A stretch of 64,000 nt of DNA from Flavobacteriaceae bacterium (GTDB lineage Bacteria; Bacteroidota; Bacteroidia; Flavobacteriales; Flavobacteriaceae), in NCBI GenBank assembly GCA_028284005.1, contig JANQSO010000005.1, positions 1 through 64,000 of the forward strand. The letters are read 5' to 3'. The notes below the pieces were generated by a model. The model did not search any database. It saw only the letters and a program-made list of their open reading frames with translations, and was not told the DNA's origin. Made by a program: the position numbers and the translations under genes. The number at the start of each line of letters is the position of its first letter. Position 1 is the stretch's first letter. Positions 1 to 8,128 of the stretch are shown piece after piece.

Positions 1-939
1 GTTGCTATTAGGCAGCCATTCTTCTAAAAGCACAGGAGAATATGGAGCCGGAGTATCGGCTGTATTTATTTTTACAATAGGTGCATCTAAATAGTCAAAT
101 GCCTGGCTCTGTACCTGGTATGTAATTTCGGTTGCGACATTACCAAAAGGCCATGCTTCTTCAAGAATGACCAAACGATTTGTTTTTTTAACAGATTCCA
201 AAATAGTGGCGTGGTCCATTGGGCGAACGGTACGCAAGTCGATCACTTCACATTCTATTCCTTCTTCCGCCAGTATATCTGCCGCTTTATATGCTTCTTT
301 TATTATTTTTCCGAAGGAAACAATTGTCACGTCTTTTCCTTTTCTTTTTATTTCGGCGACCCCTAAAGGAATTAAATATTCTCCTTCCGGCACTTCCCCT
401 TTATCACCATACATTTGTTCACTTTCCATAAAAATCACCGGATCATCATCCCTAATAGCACTTTTCAAAAGGCCTTTGGCATCTGCCGGATTACTGGGAA
501 CCACTACTTTAAGCCCAGGACAATTAGCATACCAGCTTTCAAAAGCCTGAGAGTGTGTTGCCGCTAATTGCCCGGCCGAAGCTGTAGGGCCGCGAAACAC
601 AATGGGAATATTGATCTGCCCTCCGGACATTTGGCGCATTTTTGCAGCATTATTTATAATTTGGTCTATCCCAACCAGAGAGAAGTTAAAGGTCATAAAT
701 TCAATAATAGGGCGGTTTCCATTCATCGCACTACCTACTCCAATTCCTGCAAAACCAAGTTCAGATATAGGGGTGTCTATTACACGTTTGGCACCAAACT
801 CATCCAACATCCCTTTACTGGCCTTATAGGCGCCATTATATTCGGCGACTTCTTCACCCATTAAATAAATACTTTCATCTCGGCGCATTTCTTCACTCAT
901 CGCCTCGCAAACAGCTTCTCTAAATTGTAAGGTTTTCAT
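1..939 (-). CDS. pdhB: Pyruvate dehydrogenase E1 component, beta subunit (3' end outside window)
   Basis: Beta chain of the thiamine-diphosphate-dependent E1 enzyme, which with the alpha chain decarboxylates pyruvate and passes the acetyl group to lipoyl-E2 in the cytoplasm. The reverse frame is open from ATG at 939 to the window edge, 313 codons; the family has about 325 residues, so only the last dozen or so are missing. Blocks typical of E1-beta, in order: MGEEVAEYNGAYK near the N terminus, FMTFNFSLVGIDQI, then QAFESWYANCPGLKVVVPS. It diverges from etfB across a 185-base gap holding a small inverted repeat (960-980, TTCCTGA/TCAGGAA) in its 5' leader. The E1-alpha or E2 gene would be expected just beyond the window but cannot be seen. 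Confidence 0.95.
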   Translation of the reverse strand, partial: MKTLQFREAVCEAMSEEMRRDESIYLMGEEVAEYNGAYKASKGMLDEFGAKRVIDTPISELGFAGIGVGSAMNGNRPIIEFMTFNFSLVGIDQIINNAAKMRQMSGGQINIPIVFRGPTASAGQLAATHSQAFESWYANCPGLKVVVPSNPADAKGLLKSAIRDDDPVIFMESEQMYGDKGEVPEGEYLIPLGVAEIKRKGKDVTIVSFGKIIKEAYKAADILAEEGIECEVIDLRTVRPMDHATILESVKKTNRLVILEEAWPFGNVATEITYQVQSQAFDYLDAPIVKINTADTPAPYSPVLLEEWLPNSN

Positions 940-1040
940 ATAAAATCGATTCTTTTCTATTCCTGAGAATTTTTCAGGAAAAACAAAAATACTATTATTT
1001 ATATGTGAAGGGATATTTTTTCTGAAGTTTTAATTGAAAT

Positions 1041-1062
1041 TTATTATGCATGCATAGTATAA
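1041..1062. promoter_or_regulatory. Palindromic operator-like site upstream of etfBA
   Basis: The core TATGCATGCATA (1045-1056) is a perfect 12-base palindrome, flanked by TTAT on the left and a near match on the right. It lies 24 bases upstream of the etfB -7 box, so it would overlap or adjoin the -33 region. A closely similar palindrome occurs at 45427-45446 upstream of the fadL-lipase operon. Binding by a fatty-acid-responsive regulator is inference; no candidate regulator for it was recognised in the window. Confidence 0.5.
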
Positions 1063-1079
1063 TTCATAAAATATATATG

Positions 1080-1087
1080 TATCTTCG
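1080..1087 (+). promoter_or_regulatory. Promoter -7 element of etfBA
   Basis: TATCTTCG, a near match to the Bacteroidota -7 consensus TAnnTTTG, 38 bases upstream of the etfB ATG at 1125. Transcription would begin around 1093, so translation starting upstream at 1050 is impossible if this promoter is used. Confidence 0.6.
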
Positions 1088-1124
1088 TAGCCCAAAAATT
1101 CACAATTATTACAAGACAATTTTT

Positions 1125-1865
1125 ATGAAAATATTAGTGTGCATTAGTCACGTACCGGATACAACTTCCAAAATCAATTTTACAGACGGAGATACAAGAT
1201 TTGACACCAATGGAGTGCAATTTGTGATCAATCCCAATGATGAATTTGGACTTACCCGCGCTATGTGGTTTAAAGAAAAGCAAGGCGCTGCCGTACATGT
1301 GGTAAATGTTGGCGGGCCGGAAACCGAACCCACTCTACGCAAAGCATTAGCTATAGGTGCAGATGAGGCTATTAGGGTGAACACAAACCCTACAGATGGG
1401 TATTCCGTAGCAAAACAATTGGCAAACGTTGTTAACGAGGGTGGTTACGATCTCGTAATTGCTGGCCGTGAATCTATTGATTATAATGGCGGAATGGTTC
1501 CCGGAATGCTTGCCAAAATGACCGGAGCCAATTTTGTAAATACATGTATCAATCTTGAAGTTGAAGGAAGTAATGTAACGGCAATTCGTGAGATTGACGG
1601 TGGTAAAGAAACATTAAGCACCAGTTTGCCTTTAGTAATAGGAGGCCAAAAAGGACTGGTACAAGAAAGTGACCTTCGCATTCCCAACATGCGTGGTATT
1701 ATGCAGGCGCGTTCCAAACCTCTTCATGTAAAGGAGCCCGTAGACGCCAATACCAAAACACAGTCTGCATCCTTCGAAAAGCCTGCCCCTAAAGGAGCAG
1801 TAAAGCTGGTGGACAATGTGGACGACCTAATCAATTTATTACATAACGAAGCCAAGGTTATTTAA
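1125..1865 (+). CDS. etfB: Electron transfer flavoprotein, beta subunit
   Basis: Small subunit of the soluble FAD/AMP-containing heterodimer that takes electrons from acyl-CoA and other dehydrogenases and passes them to the quinone pool. The 246-residue product begins MKILVCISHVPDT and contains the family features AGRESIDYNGG and, further on, GGQKGLVQESDLRIPNMRGI, the usual beta-subunit signature region. An upstream in-frame ATG at 1050 exists but lies before the putative promoter box, and starting at 1125 gives the usual family length. It is followed after 18 bases by etfA, certainly one operon. Presence of a palindrome shared with fadL points to use in fatty-acid oxidation, which is inference. 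Confidence 0.95.
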   Translation: MKILVCISHVPDTTSKINFTDGDTRFDTNGVQFVINPNDEFGLTRAMWFKEKQGAAVHVVNVGGPETEPTLRKALAIGADEAIRVNTNPTDGYSVAKQLANVVNEGGYDLVIAGRESIDYNGGMVPGMLAKMTGANFVNTCINLEVEGSNVTAIREIDGGKETLSTSLPLVIGGQKGLVQESDLRIPNMRGIMQARSKPLHVKEPVDANTKTQSASFEKPAPKGAVKLVDNVDDLINLLHNEAKVI

Positions 1866-1883
1866 AAGAAAATTATAAAGAAT

Positions 1884-2852
1884 ATGTCAATTTTAGTATA
1901 TACAGAATCCGAAGACGGGAAATTCAAAAAAATTGCTTTTGAAGCGGTCTCCTATGCAAAAGGAATTGCAGACATGATGGGAACATCTGTTACTGCTGTA
2001 ACAATAAATGGAGGTACTGCTTCAGAACTAGGAAATTACGGTGCAGATAAAGTCCTGGAAGTCTCCAACGAGAAGTTAACTCAATTTAATGCCGAAGCTT
2101 ATGCCGATGTCGTAGCACAAGCTGCCAAAAATGTAAGTGCCGGTATAGTAGTACTTACATCAAGTGCCAACAGTAAATTTATGGCTCCCTTAGTAGCTGT
2201 AAACCTGGAAGCAGGTTATGTTCCCAATGTAACCGAACTGCCGGTAAGTAGCTCTCCCTTCAAAGTAAAACATACCGTGTTTACAAACAAAGCTTTTTCT
2301 ACTACCGAGATCAATACCGATGTGAAAGTTGTAGGACTGGCAAAAAATGCATTCGGATTAAAAGAAAACGGTTCTGCAGCTACCTCTGAGAGTTTTGCTC
2401 CGCAATTGAATGATGGAGACTTTTCTGTTGAAGTAGTTTCTGTAGATAAAGCAACCGATAAAGTAACTATTGCAGACGCAGAGATCGTAGTTTCCGGAGG
2501 CCGCGGATTAAAGGGTCCTGAAAATTGGGGAATGATCGAATCCTTAGCCGAAACACTGGGTGCTGCTACTGCTTGCTCAAAACCGGTAAGCGATATGGGA
2601 TGGAGGCCTCATAGTGAACACGTGGGGCAAACAGGAAAGCCGGTGGCTTCAAACCTCTATATCGCTATAGGTATAAGCGGAGCGATCCAACACCTGGCAG
2701 GTATTAACTCATCAAAAGTAAAAGTGGTCATCAACAGTGATGCCGAAGCGCCTTTTTTCAAAGCTGCAGATTACGGTATTGTAGGTGATGCTTTTGAAGT
2801 AGTACCGCAACTCAACGAAAAATTAAAAGAGTTTAAAGCGCAAAACGCATAA
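1884..2852 (+). CDS. etfA: Electron transfer flavoprotein, alpha subunit
   Basis: Large subunit of the electron transfer flavoprotein; its C-terminal domain binds FAD. The 322-residue product has the expected two-part organisation: an N-terminal nucleotide-binding-like fold, then the conserved FAD domain with [14 protein letters not shown], the block [20 protein letters not shown], and further on [16 protein letters not shown] and [21 protein letters not shown], all hallmark ETF-alpha motifs. Length matches the family. It is the second gene of etfBA and is followed by an intrinsic terminator (2882-2924), which closes the operon. Electrons would go on to ETF:quinone oxidoreductase, not encoded in this window. 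Confidence 0.96.
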   Translation: MSILVYTESEDGKFKKIAFEAVSYAKGIADMMGTSVTAVTINGGTASELGNYGADKVLEVSNEKLTQFNAEAYADVVAQAAKNVSAGIVVLTSSANSKFMAPLVAVNLEAGYVPNVTELPVSSSPFKVKHTVFTNKAFSTTEINTDVKVVGLAKNAFGLKENGSAATSESFAPQLNDGDFSVEVVSVDKATDKVTIADAEIVVSGGRGLKGPENWGMIESLAETLGAATACSKPVSDMGWRPHSEHVGQTGKPVASNLYIAIGISGAIQHLAGINSSKVKVVINSDAEAPFFKAADYGIVGDAFEVVPQLNEKLKEFKAQNA

Positions 2853-2881
2853 TTTTTATTACTTTGTGCCTTAGAAAAAGG

Positions 2882-2924
2882 GCTGTTTGGGGAAGGAAAC
2901 ATCCTTGTTTAAACAGCTTTTTTT
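2882..2924 (+). terminator. Intrinsic terminator after etfBA
   Basis: Stem GCTGTTT (2882-2888) pairs with AAACAGC (2911-2917) and is followed by a run of T. It separates etfBA from the nuclease-domain gene that starts at 2935. The sequence TTACTTTG at 2859-2866, just upstream, is a possible -7 box for that next gene. Confidence 0.7.
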
Positions 2925-2934
2925 ATTCTGAATT

Positions 2935-3564
2935 ATGAGTTTAGTTAGACTTAATATAAAAGGAATATCCTACAGCCAAACCCAAAATGGTGCCTATGCC
3001 CTTATTTTGAGCGAAGTAGATGGTGACCGAAAACTTCCCATAGTTATTGGTGCTTTTGAAGCGCAATCCATTGCCATTGCACTCGAAAAAGAAATAAAAC
3101 CTCCTCGCCCACTCACTCACGATCTTTTTAAAAATTTTTCAGATCGTTTTGATATTGTTGTAAAACAAGTGATCATACATAAATTGGTGGACGGTGTGTT
3201 TTACTCAAGCATTATTTGCGAACGTGATAAAATTGAAGAGATCATTGATGCCCGTACCAGTGATGCTATTGCACTCGCCTTACGGTTTAAAGCGCCTATC
3301 TTTACCTATAAGAACATTCTTGATAAAGCAGGTATTTTCTTAAAGACCACTCCAAAAAAGAAAAAAGATGTTTCCAAAGAAGAGGAAGCAGTTATAGAAG
3401 AACTTATCCTGGGAGAGGATAAAGAATCTGTTAAAATTACCGGGGAAGACTACACAAAATTTTCATCGAAAGAATTAAACCAAATGCTCGATCAGGCCGT
3501 AGCCAATGAAGATTACGAAAAAGCAGCCAGAATAAGAGACGAAATTTCAAAAAGGCAAAAATAG
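2935..3564 (+). CDS. Bifunctional-nuclease-domain protein with C-terminal UVR motif
   Basis: Member of the DUF151/BFN family. Residues about 1-130 carry the BFN fold (GAYALILSEVDGDRKLPIVIG, then the DARTSDAIALALRF block); BFN proteins were named for combined RNase and DNase activity in plants, but the bacterial role is not well defined. A charged lysine/glutamate linker follows, and the last 40 residues form a UvrB/UvrC-type UVR motif (LNQMLDQAVANEDYEKAARI.. RDEI). The 209-residue length and BFN-UVR order are normal for Bacteroidota. The next gene starts 3 bases after its stop, so the two are cotranscribed. Function beyond the family name is unknown. Confidence 0.85.
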   Translation: MSLVRLNIKGISYSQTQNGAYALILSEVDGDRKLPIVIGAFEAQSIAIALEKEIKPPRPLTHDLFKNFSDRFDIVVKQVIIHKLVDGVFYSSIICERDKIEEIIDARTSDAIALALRFKAPIFTYKNILDKAGIFLKTTPKKKKDVSKEEEAVIEELILGEDKESVKITGEDYTKFSSKELNQMLDQAVANEDYEKAARIRDEISKRQK

Positions 3565-3567
3565 CGT

Positions 3568-5334
3568 ATGCGTAATTTTCTACTCCTAGCAATTGTATTC
3601 ATAGTTCAAACGGTCACTTTTGGCCAAGATATCCATAAAGACTGGCAATTTTCAGCTATAGAAAATGATAGGGGTAAAGCGATTTTTTCCATTAATTCCG
3701 AAAAAGATTTCTTTCACCTGGACAACGGTACTTTTGAGTATGAACTTGAAGCTAAAGACAACTTAAAAGCATCGGGGGATTATATCTTTCAAAATAATTT
3801 ACTGGTCCTTTTTTACAGTCAACCCAGCGATACCATTCGCCGTTATCGCGTTTCAGAAATCACCGATTCTACCTTGGTCTTTTCAGAAAATAATGTGCAT
3901 TATTCTTTTATTGCTGCTACTAAAGTTAATGAAGTGACTACCCCAGTTTCAGAAGAAAAAACAGAAGGTTCCACGATCATTCCCGTACAAGGATTTTCCA
4001 TGGGCAGTCTATGGAGAGGGCTTTTAGGAATGGCCTCTTTGATCTTTATTGCTTTTTTATTTAGTGCCAATAGAAAGGCCATTAATTGGAAAACGGTTGG
4101 TATAGGATTGGCATTTCAATTACTTATTGCCATTGGAGTTTTAAAGGTCCCTTTTATACAAAACATTTTTGAAGCTATTGGTAAGGTGTTTATCAGTATT
4201 CTGGATTTCACACGTGCAGGTAGCCAATTTTTATTTGAAGGGCTTGTAGTGGATATGGACACCTTTGGGTTTATATTCGCGTTTCAGGTACTTCCTACCA
4301 TTATCTTCTTCTCTGCATTGACCTCCGTTTTATTCTATACGGGGATCATACAGAAAGTAGTACAGGCAATGGGGTGGTTATTGTCTAAGTTATTAAAGAT
4401 CTCCGGGGCCGAAAGTCTGAGTATTGCCGGAAATATATTTTTAGGACAAACAGAGGCCCCACTCCTCATTAAGGCATATTTGGAGAAAATGAATAAGTCC
4501 GAAATGCTCTTGGTGATGATAGGCGGAATGGCAACGGTTGCAGGAGCAGTACTGGCTGCCTATATTGGGTTTTTAGGAGGTGATGATCCCGTTTTACGCT
4601 TAAAGTTTGCAAAGCATCTATTGGCTGCTTCAGTAATGGCAGCACCGGGAGCTATTGTAATTTCCAAGATCTTATATCCTCAAACCGAGAAAATTAATAC
4701 AGATGTAAAAGTATCTTCAGATAAAATAGGATCTAATTTATTAGATGCCATTGCAAACGGGACTACCGAAGGATTAAAGCTTGCTGTAAATGTAGGTGCC
4801 ATGCTTTTGGTATTTCTAGCGATGATAGCAATGGCTAACGGGATCTTAGATTTAGTAGCAAGTTTTGACGGATTTACCATAAGCAAATTAAATATTGATT
4901 GGCATTTTACCTCACTCAATGAAATTATAGCAAGCCATACTACTTACGACGGACTTTCATTGGAATTCATTTTAGGGTATGCTTTTGCACCTCTTATGTG
5001 GTTGATCGGTGTTGCCAAGGATGATATGATGTTAATGGGGCAGTTATTGGGTATAAAACTGGCCGCAAGCGAGTTTGTTGGTTATATACAATTAGCCGAT
5101 CTAAAGGATGTATCAAGCGCCGTTCATTTTAAATATGAAAAATCGATCATAATGGCTACGTATATGCTATGTGGTTTTGCAAATTTTGCATCTATTGGAA
5201 TACAAATAGGAGGAATTGGCTCCTTGGCTCCGGGGCAACGAAAAACCTTATCCAGATTTGGAATGAAAGCCTTGATCGGAGGAACTATTGCTTCTTTAAT
5301 TTCTGCCACAATTGCCGGTATGATTCTTGGTTAA
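3568..5334 (+). CDS. CNT-family nucleoside transporter with N-terminal exported domain
   Basis: Concentrative nucleoside transporter, importing nucleosides across the inner membrane by cation symport. The 588-residue product begins with a signal peptide (MRNFLLLAIVFIVQTVTFG), followed by about 110 residues that look like a lipocalin-type beta domain (DWQFSAIENDRGKAIFSINS onward), then from about residue 145 the multi-spanning CNT core with the diagnostic FLGQTEAPLLIKAYL and LMWLIGVAKDDMMLMGQLLG. The N-terminal domain is absent from E. coli NupC (about 400 residues). It sits 3 bases behind the BFN gene and upstream of thyA, consistent with nucleotide salvage. Substrate range cannot be read from sequence. 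Confidence 0.9.
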   Translation: MRNFLLLAIVFIVQTVTFGQDIHKDWQFSAIENDRGKAIFSINSEKDFFHLDNGTFEYELEAKDNLKASGDYIFQNNLLVLFYSQPSDTIRRYRVSEITDSTLVFSENNVHYSFIAATKVNEVTTPVSEEKTEGSTIIPVQGFSMGSLWRGLLGMASLIFIAFLFSANRKAINWKTVGIGLAFQLLIAIGVLKVPFIQNIFEAIGKVFISILDFTRAGSQFLFEGLVVDMDTFGFIFAFQVLPTIIFFSALTSVLFYTGIIQKVVQAMGWLLSKLLKISGAESLSIAGNIFLGQTEAPLLIKAYLEKMNKSEMLLVMIGGMATVAGAVLAAYIGFLGGDDPVLRLKFAKHLLAASVMAAPGAIVISKILYPQTEKINTDVKVSSDKIGSNLLDAIANGTTEGLKLAVNVGAMLLVFLAMIAMANGILDLVASFDGFTISKLNIDWHFTSLNEIIASHTTYDGLSLEFILGYAFAPLMWLIGVAKDDMMLMGQLLGIKLAASEFVGYIQLADLKDVSSAVHFKYEKSIIMATYMLCGFANFASIGIQIGGIGSLAPGQRKTLSRFGMKALIGGTIASLISATIAGMILG

Positions 5335-5419
5335 TAACTTTATGAAATAATTTGCAGACCCGATTATCTTGGTTTACAGCTTTTTTTTACTTTAGAAACC
5401 TAATCTTGAAAAGGAATTC

Positions 5420-6244
5420 ATGCAGCAATATCACGACCTTTTAACGCACGTACTTGAAAACGGAAATAATAAGCAAGACCGTACCGGCACAGGTACCAAA
5501 AGTGTTTTTGGCTACCAGATGCGTTTTGACCTAAGTGAAGGTTTTCCTATGGTCACCACAAAAAAATTACACTTAAAATCTATTATTTATGAACTTTTAT
5601 GGTTTTTAAATGGTGATACAAATGTAAAATACCTCCAGGAAAATGGAGTACGTATTTGGAATGAATGGGCCGATGAAAATGGTGACCTGGGCCCCGTTTA
5701 CGGACGCCAGTGGCGCAATTGGAATAATGAAGAAATTGATCAGATTTCAGAGATCATTCAAACATTGAAGAATAATCCTGACAGCCGGAGAATGCTGGTA
5801 AGTGCATGGAACCCAAGTGTGCTGCCAAATACATCCAAGCCCTTTGCAGAAAACGTAGCAAATGGAAAAGTAGCTTTACCTCCATGCCATGCTTTCTTTC
5901 AATTTTACGTTGCAGACGGAAGATTATCCTGCCAACTCTACCAGCGAAGTGCCGATATTTTCTTAGGAGTTCCTTTTAACATTGCATCCTATGCGCTACT
6001 CACTATGATGATCGCTCAGGTTTGCGGTTATCAGCCCGGGGATTTTGTACATACTTTTGGAGATGCCCATATCTATAGCAATCATATGGAGCAAGTTGAG
6101 CTTCAGCTATCGAGAGAAATCAGGCCTTTGCCCAAAATGTTGTTAAATCCAAATGTAAAAGATATATTTGGCTTCAAATTTAATGATTTCACACTGGTTG
6201 ATTACAATCCGCATCCGCATATTAAAGGAGCGGTAGCCGTTTAA
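5420..6244 (+). CDS. thyA: Thymidylate synthase
   Basis: Converts dUMP to dTMP using methylene-tetrahydrofolate, which is oxidised to dihydrofolate. The 274-residue product has the N-terminal [17 protein letters not shown] motif, the dUMP/folate-binding blocks [14 protein letters not shown] and [11 protein letters not shown], the catalytic cysteine in [12 protein letters not shown], and [30 protein letters not shown] near the C terminus. Length is close to the 264 residues of E. coli ThyA. It lies 85 bases after the nucleoside transporter; dihydrofolate reductase, which recycles its product, is encoded 4.7 kb downstream at 10938. All active-site motifs are intact. Confidence 0.98.
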   Translation: MQQYHDLLTHVLENGNNKQDRTGTGTKSVFGYQMRFDLSEGFPMVTTKKLHLKSIIYELLWFLNGDTNVKYLQENGVRIWNEWADENGDLGPVYGRQWRNWNNEEIDQISEIIQTLKNNPDSRRMLVSAWNPSVLPNTSKPFAENVANGKVALPPCHAFFQFYVADGRLSCQLYQRSADIFLGVPFNIASYALLTMMIAQVCGYQPGDFVHTFGDAHIYSNHMEQVELQLSREIRPLPKMLLNPNVKDIFGFKFNDFTLVDYNPHPHIKGAVAV

Positions 6245-6260
6245 AAATAATATCCTACTT

Positions 6261-6695
6261 ATGAAAAAAGCATTTTTAATTTTAAGCATTTTATTTTCTA
6301 CAACCTTATTTGCTCAAGAAGAATGGGGCGATGTTAATAAAAATAAGGTAACCATGAAAGAGGTTGCTCCCATATGGCCGGGATGCGAAAAGGGCAGCAC
6401 ATCTGAAAAGAAGAATTGTTTCTTTAAAAAACTGTCTCAACACGTTGCCAAAAATTTTAAATACCCACCGGAAGCCTATAAGAATAACGAGCAAGGGAAA
6501 GTAATTGTAGACTTTATTGTTAATGAAAAAGGACTTGTTGAAGTAAAAAATGTTACCGGAGGAACTGCTTCCTTAAGAGCCGAAGCCAAAAGAAATATTC
6601 TCGCCATCCCTAAAATGGCAAAACCCGGTATGCTAGCAGGGAAACCCAGAGCTATCAAATATTCTGTTCCATTTTCTTTTAAAACAGGAAAGTAA
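6261..6695 (+). CDS. Exported TonB C-terminal-domain protein
   Basis: Secreted 144-residue protein: signal peptide MKKAFLILSILFSTTLFAQ, a short linker containing the APIWPGCEKG motif common in Bacteroidota TonB-like proteins, then a TonB_C fold (KNFKYPPEAYKNNEQGKVIV and the VNEKGLVEVKNV strand region). It lacks the proline-rich stalk and N-terminal membrane anchor of a true TonB, so it is probably a free periplasmic TonB_C protein rather than an energy transducer. It follows thyA by 16 bases and may be cotranscribed. Immediately downstream is a degenerate paralogue (6701-6862), suggesting a tandem pair in the ancestor. Confidence 0.8.
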   Translation: MKKAFLILSILFSTTLFAQEEWGDVNKNKVTMKEVAPIWPGCEKGSTSEKKNCFFKKLSQHVAKNFKYPPEAYKNNEQGKVIVDFIVNEKGLVEVKNVTGGTASLRAEAKRNILAIPKMAKPGMLAGKPRAIKYSVPFSFKTGK

Positions 6696-6700
6696 TAACG

Positions 6701-6862
6701 TTCAGGACAATTTTCATTCTTAGTTTTCTATGTATTTTCTCCATTGCTTTCTCGCAAGATGAAACGACTGCTTCAAAAGAAAAGAAAACGGGTGAAGATG
6801 TGGGCTTCGCTGTTATAGAAACTGTCCCTGTTTATCCAGGGTGCAAAGAAAGTCATAAATAA
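6701..6862 (+). pseudogene. Remnant of a second TonB-C-type exported protein
   Basis: The frame reads TIFILSFLCIFSIAFSQDE, a typical signal peptide, then a lysine-rich linker and VIETVPVYPGCKESHK before a TAA at 6860. The VPVYPGC motif matches APIWPGC of the intact neighbour, after which the entire TonB_C domain should follow but does not. No ATG, GTG or TTG start precedes the signal peptide in this frame: where the initiator is expected the codons read ACG TTC AGG. Both start and C-terminal domain are therefore missing, so this is best read as a decayed tandem paralogue. Confidence 0.7.
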
Positions 6863-6908
6863 GATTTGCCTTTAACATACTATAAACATCTTTATAAAAA
6901 ACGATTTG

Positions 6909-6947
6909 TATCTTTAAGGAGTTGGTAAAAAAACCGACTCTTTTTTT
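6909..6947 (+). promoter_or_regulatory. egtB promoter box and 5' leader hairpin
   Basis: TATCTTTA (6909-6916) resembles the Bacteroidota -7 box. Directly after it, GAGTTGGT (6919-6926) pairs with ACCGACTC (6933-6940) with one G-T wobble, followed by seven T and then the egtB ATG at 6948. The structure looks like an intrinsic terminator but abuts the start codon; with transcription starting near 6922 the hairpin would be the extreme 5' end of the mRNA. It could also terminate read-through from thyA. Confidence 0.5.
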
Positions 6948-8111
6948 ATGATAGAAACTCAGGACCTGGTTTCCTTTTTTTTGGAAACCCGTCAGCATAC
7001 CGAAAATATTTGCAAACCACTGGAAATTGAAGATTATGTTGTACAGCCCATTGTAGATGTTTCTCCTCCAAAATGGCATTTAGGGCATACCACATGGTTT
7101 TTTGAAGAATTTATCTTGAAACCCCACAAACCCGACTATGAGTTATTTCATGAAGATTTTGCATTTGTCTTTAACAGCTATTACGAAAATGTTGGCAAAC
7201 GTGTTATCCGTAATGACCGCGGGAACCTTTCCCGCCCGGGTGTGGCAAAAGTATATGATTACCGCCATTATGTGACTGATGAACTTAGTGCTTTTTTAGC
7301 TTCGGAAATCACTCCTGAAGTGGAAGAATTACTGATCATAGGAATTCACCATGAAAAACAACACCAGGAATTGTTGATAACAGACATAAAATATATCCTT
7401 GGAAACAACCCTTTGCTCCCCGAGTATAATGATTCCTTTTCAGAAAACCCTGTCCAAAGATTTAATTCGGAATGGATCACTATAGCCGAAGGAATTTATG
7501 TCATAGGGCATAATGATCCTGAAGCATTTTGTTTTGACAATGAATTAGGGAACCATAAAGTATACCTACAGGAATATCAAATTTCCAATAAGCTTATTAC
7601 CAATGGTGAGTATTTAAGCTTTATCAATTCCGGAGGCTACCAGGATTTTAACCTTTGGCATGCCGAAGGCTGGGATTGGATCCAGCAAAATAAAATTACC
7701 CAACCTATGTATTGGCACCAAGTAGATGAAGAATGGTATCAATATACACTGCAAGGACTTCAGAAAATTGATAAGGAAGCTCCTGTTTCTCATATTTCTT
7801 ATTTTGAGGCATATGCCTTTGCTCAATGGAAAGAATGCCGTCTTCCCACAGAATTTGAATGGGAAGCGGCCCAAAGCCATTTCAATTGGGGCAGCCGTTG
7901 GGAGTGGACCGAAAGCGCATACCTTCCCTACCCAGGATATGCCAAGGCTCCGGGGGCTATTGGTGAATACAATGGCAAGTTCATGGTAAACCAAAAAGTA
8001 CTTCGCGGCGGGTCAATTGCCACACCGGCAAAGCACACGCGACATACCTATCGCAATTTTTTTCAAACAAATTTACGTTGGCAATTTACCGGGTTAAGGT
8101 TGGCAAAATAA
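6948..8111 (+). CDS. egtB: EgtB-like sulfoxide synthase (ergothioneine/thiohistidine type)
   Basis: Non-heme iron enzyme that uses oxygen to join a cysteine-type sulfur to the imidazole of trimethylhistidine. The 387-residue product has an N-terminal DinB-like helical domain with the iron ligands: His in PPKWHLGHTTWFFEEF and the HxxxHxE motif in IGIHHEKQHQELL; the C-terminal half is a formylglycine-enzyme/sulfatase-modifying fold with LPTEFEWEAA, WEWTES and the terminal RWQFTGLRLAK. egtD follows after 17 bases. No egtA (glutamate-cysteine ligase) or egtC is nearby, so cysteine itself is the likely sulfur donor, as in type II EgtB; this is inference. Methyltransferase adjacency favours ergothioneine over ovothiol chemistry. 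Confidence 0.88.
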   Translation: MIETQDLVSFFLETRQHTENICKPLEIEDYVVQPIVDVSPPKWHLGHTTWFFEEFILKPHKPDYELFHEDFAFVFNSYYENVGKRVIRNDRGNLSRPGVAKVYDYRHYVTDELSAFLASEITPEVEELLIIGIHHEKQHQELLITDIKYILGNNPLLPEYNDSFSENPVQRFNSEWITIAEGIYVIGHNDPEAFCFDNELGNHKVYLQEYQISNKLITNGEYLSFINSGGYQDFNLWHAEGWDWIQQNKITQPMYWHQVDEEWYQYTLQGLQKIDKEAPVSHISYFEAYAFAQWKECRLPTEFEWEAAQSHFNWGSRWEWTESAYLPYPGYAKAPGAIGEYNGKFMVNQKVLRGGSIATPAKHTRHTYRNFFQTNLRWQFTGLRLAK

Positions 8112-8128
8112 TTACGACTATTTAATTT

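Noticed and set aside
167..550. Forward reading frame of 127 codons opposite pdhB
   Set aside because: It mirrors the reverse-strand pdhB coding sequence, which has clear E1-beta motifs; the forward translation shows no family features.
7614..7994. Reverse frame within egtB and similar long antisense frames in dihydrofolate reductase, mutS and bamA
   Set aside because: All lie fully inside genes with strong motif support and have no promoter or family resemblance.
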